From: Linyphia triangularis
Taxonomy: Eukaryota > Arthropoda > Arachnida > Araneae > Linyphiidae
Direction of reading: 5' to 3'
DNA length: 64,000 bases
NCBI GenBank assembly: GCA_963978545.1
Contig: OZ021722.1
Coordinates: forward strand, 744,001-808,000
Part shown: positions 50,601-53,600 of the stretch, piece after piece
Layout of the letters: each line of letters starts with the position of its first letter
How positions within the stretch are numbered: position 1 is the stretch's first letter
Made by a program: the position numbers and the translations under genes
The notes under the pieces: generated by a model
Databases searched by the model: none
What the model was told of the DNA's origin: nothing
The model's input: the letters and a program-made list of their open reading frames with translations, nothing else

Positions 50601-53600
50601 ATGGTCACAGTTAAAAACCGTGGCCAATAAAAACATTTCTCAACTCCAAATTTTTGACATCACACAAGTAAGGTATCAGTAGGTGGAAAAAATTTCATAT
50701 GAGAACTGAAATGAACAGGTTTGAGAAGCTTGTGTTTAATTTTTTTCCTTCTTACTTCTGTTATGCATTGTTGGTAGCAAAACATTTGATTTTTGATATA
50801 ATTTATTATTATTGACTTATTCAGAGTGACCATAGAACTTGGAAATCAGGGAATTGTCAGGGAGTTTATTAAAATTTCACAAAAATCAGGGAATTTTTCT
50901 TTGTTCTGAACTCACATTTCTCCATTCATCCGTATTTTGGTGCCACTTTCCCGAAAATTGTGGTGGTATTCCTTAGAAGTTTAATGTTGCAGAATAATTT
51001 AAACTTTTCATTACCACCATAACTATTTTTAAAACATTGGCATATTATCTCTTTAGCATACATGTTCTGTTTCATCAGGGTGTTTACACATCTAGTACAG
51101 TTGGCAAAATTTGAAAAGAAGTGTACCGTAAAATCGGGTGAATTTTTTAGAAATCTATCGGGGAATTGTCAGGGAACTTCTTTTCCTGAATTTTGTGCCC
51201 ACCCTGTTAGTCTTTTTTTAAATATTTCTTTATTATTAAAGATTGATTAGCTTTTTTAACACTGAAATATCAAAGAGTAGAACATTATTTTTCCCTTTTT
51301 CTTCTGATTTGAAAGTTACTGAAAAAAGGATTTTTTACTTAATTTAAGTAAACCTTTATAAAAATCATTTTATGGTACATTGATTTACTTACTATGTTCT
51401 TGTTGGTAAAATTCATACAGGTTATTATTATTTGTGTGATTTGATTTCGTGAGTCATTGAAAATTCTTTGCTTCAGTCTTGGAAAGTCATGGATTTGTGA
51501 CATTTTATTTTGACAGAAACAGGTGTCTGACAAAGTTGTTAGATCAATTTCTGCAACGCAAAACCATGCAACAGGTCCCTATTTTCCCTACATTTTTTTT
51601 TATGTAAAGTTCCCAAAAATCCGTTTTTATGAAAAGGTCCCTTTTACTTAAAATATATTCAATTTTTGTCCAAATCCTTTTATTTTTGAGTTCAAGTGGA
51701 TATTTTTTACAGATTTTTGCGATGCTCAAAACAGCATACATATGTTTACTTAAGAGTAACAACCACGTAGCTTGCGTACGTTCAGACTTTCTCAAACCTA
51801 TGATACAGTTATTACTTTTGCGATGGATAGCTTATATTGCCATTATTTTGTGATACGTGTCTGTTATGCCGAAATTTACATTGTGATAGTCAATTTCGTC
51901 TAGTGTTACTCTGATGCAATCGCATCTTTTGTAGAGATTTTCACCTGTATATTAGACTCTAATGCAGATATGTAGTATACAATTTTACGGAAATTTAGGC
52001 TTAAATTAGCACACACACACACAAAAAAGAAGAAAATGATGATATTAGTGCCTCCATTGCGACACCCCCAACGAGATTTACTTTGTTTTGGCCAACTTAA
52101 TAGCCATTATTTCCATGATTTACGCCACTACTGTCGCTGTCGTGAAGAATATTTATGTTGAAGTGATGGTAATTTTCACCTAGGTTTAAGCTGATGTAAT
52201 AACAGCTATTACCAAGATGTCTGACACCTTTTTGTTGGTAGTATTCAGGGGTGAAAATTTTTCGCTCTATAATTCTATAATCTTTCTATAATTTTTTTAT
52301 TTTTAGTATACTTAATAGGGCTTTATCAGACTAAACTTGCTTAAAATCTTCCTCTGAAAAAAATTTCTGGCTGCACTCTGTATACACCTTAGCACACATA
52401 TTCGTATTCAGCAATTTTTTAGTTCAAAATAATGCACTGTATGTTTTATATTTTGACTGTTTTCACCCCTGGGTATTAGCTTTCTAATACATTTTATTGA
52501 TTGTTACGCTTCTATGGCAGAGATTAGTGTTTTTTGCTGTAACACAGTTGTAATATCTTAAATTTGCGCCGCTATTTCTGAGATTTGCCGATACAGTGGG
52601 CTATTGCCAATATTTACATTGGAGTTGCAGTGATTTTCACCTAGGTTTACACTTAAGTAATCACATATTATTGAGATTTATGAAGCCGTTTTTGTGGCAT
52701 TCACTTTCGCAGGTGTGATATCTGCTGCAGAGATTAAGCTGTGGATGCTTTTTTAGCAAAATTCTAAAGAACTTTCTTAAGTGCTAAAATTCAAAAATGT
52801 AATATAGCTTTTTTGCTAAAGCATTTTGTCAAGAAATTTAAAAAATCACAACTTCTACGATTTAAGGATTAGTTATTATCAATGAAGGTGAACAAATACT
52901 TGTCTTGTTTTTCTGAAATTCGTAATTGCTAATAATTCGTTTAAATCAAACATCTAGAGTGATGTAAATTCGTAATCATTTTAGCATTTTGCTGAAAGGA
53001 AAATTAAGATTTTAACTTTTTTAGCTCGAGACATTTTACACTCCAGCAAATACACTGATCTGTTGTGTCTGTGATTAGTACCTGTGTGGAGATCGATTGC
53101 CCCGTTTGTTTTGATTTGATGCAAAAAGCCCACATTTTTATACAATCCTTATTTGAAATTGTAATTTTAACTGCAATTAAAAATTCTGAATTAACTCCTA
53201 AGATTAAAAAAGCAATTAGCAAATTGGGTTTAAATAGATTCACCTGTTTGTCTCAGTATAGTATAATTGAAATTGTATCGTTTAGTTGCAAAACCGGCTA
53301 TCTCCAAACAATAAAATTTTCGAGGTAAGCTGATTTTTTTGTCACACTCAGCCAAAATGAGATAGGAATTAAAACTCTTTGCTTTTAGAAGCATTAAAGC
53401 AGTATGTTTTAAAACACAATGAATAACCCCTTCCCTAACAGTGCTTTAATCTCTTATTTTGGATTTGGCCACTTGTACAACTTACTTTGGAGTTAGCTAC
53501 CAGAACTTAAACCTAGTATTTGCATTAAATTTTAGGATTGCAAGATAGACAAAAAATTTCGTTCAACTAAATTTTATTACAACAAAAATAATATCTGAAT

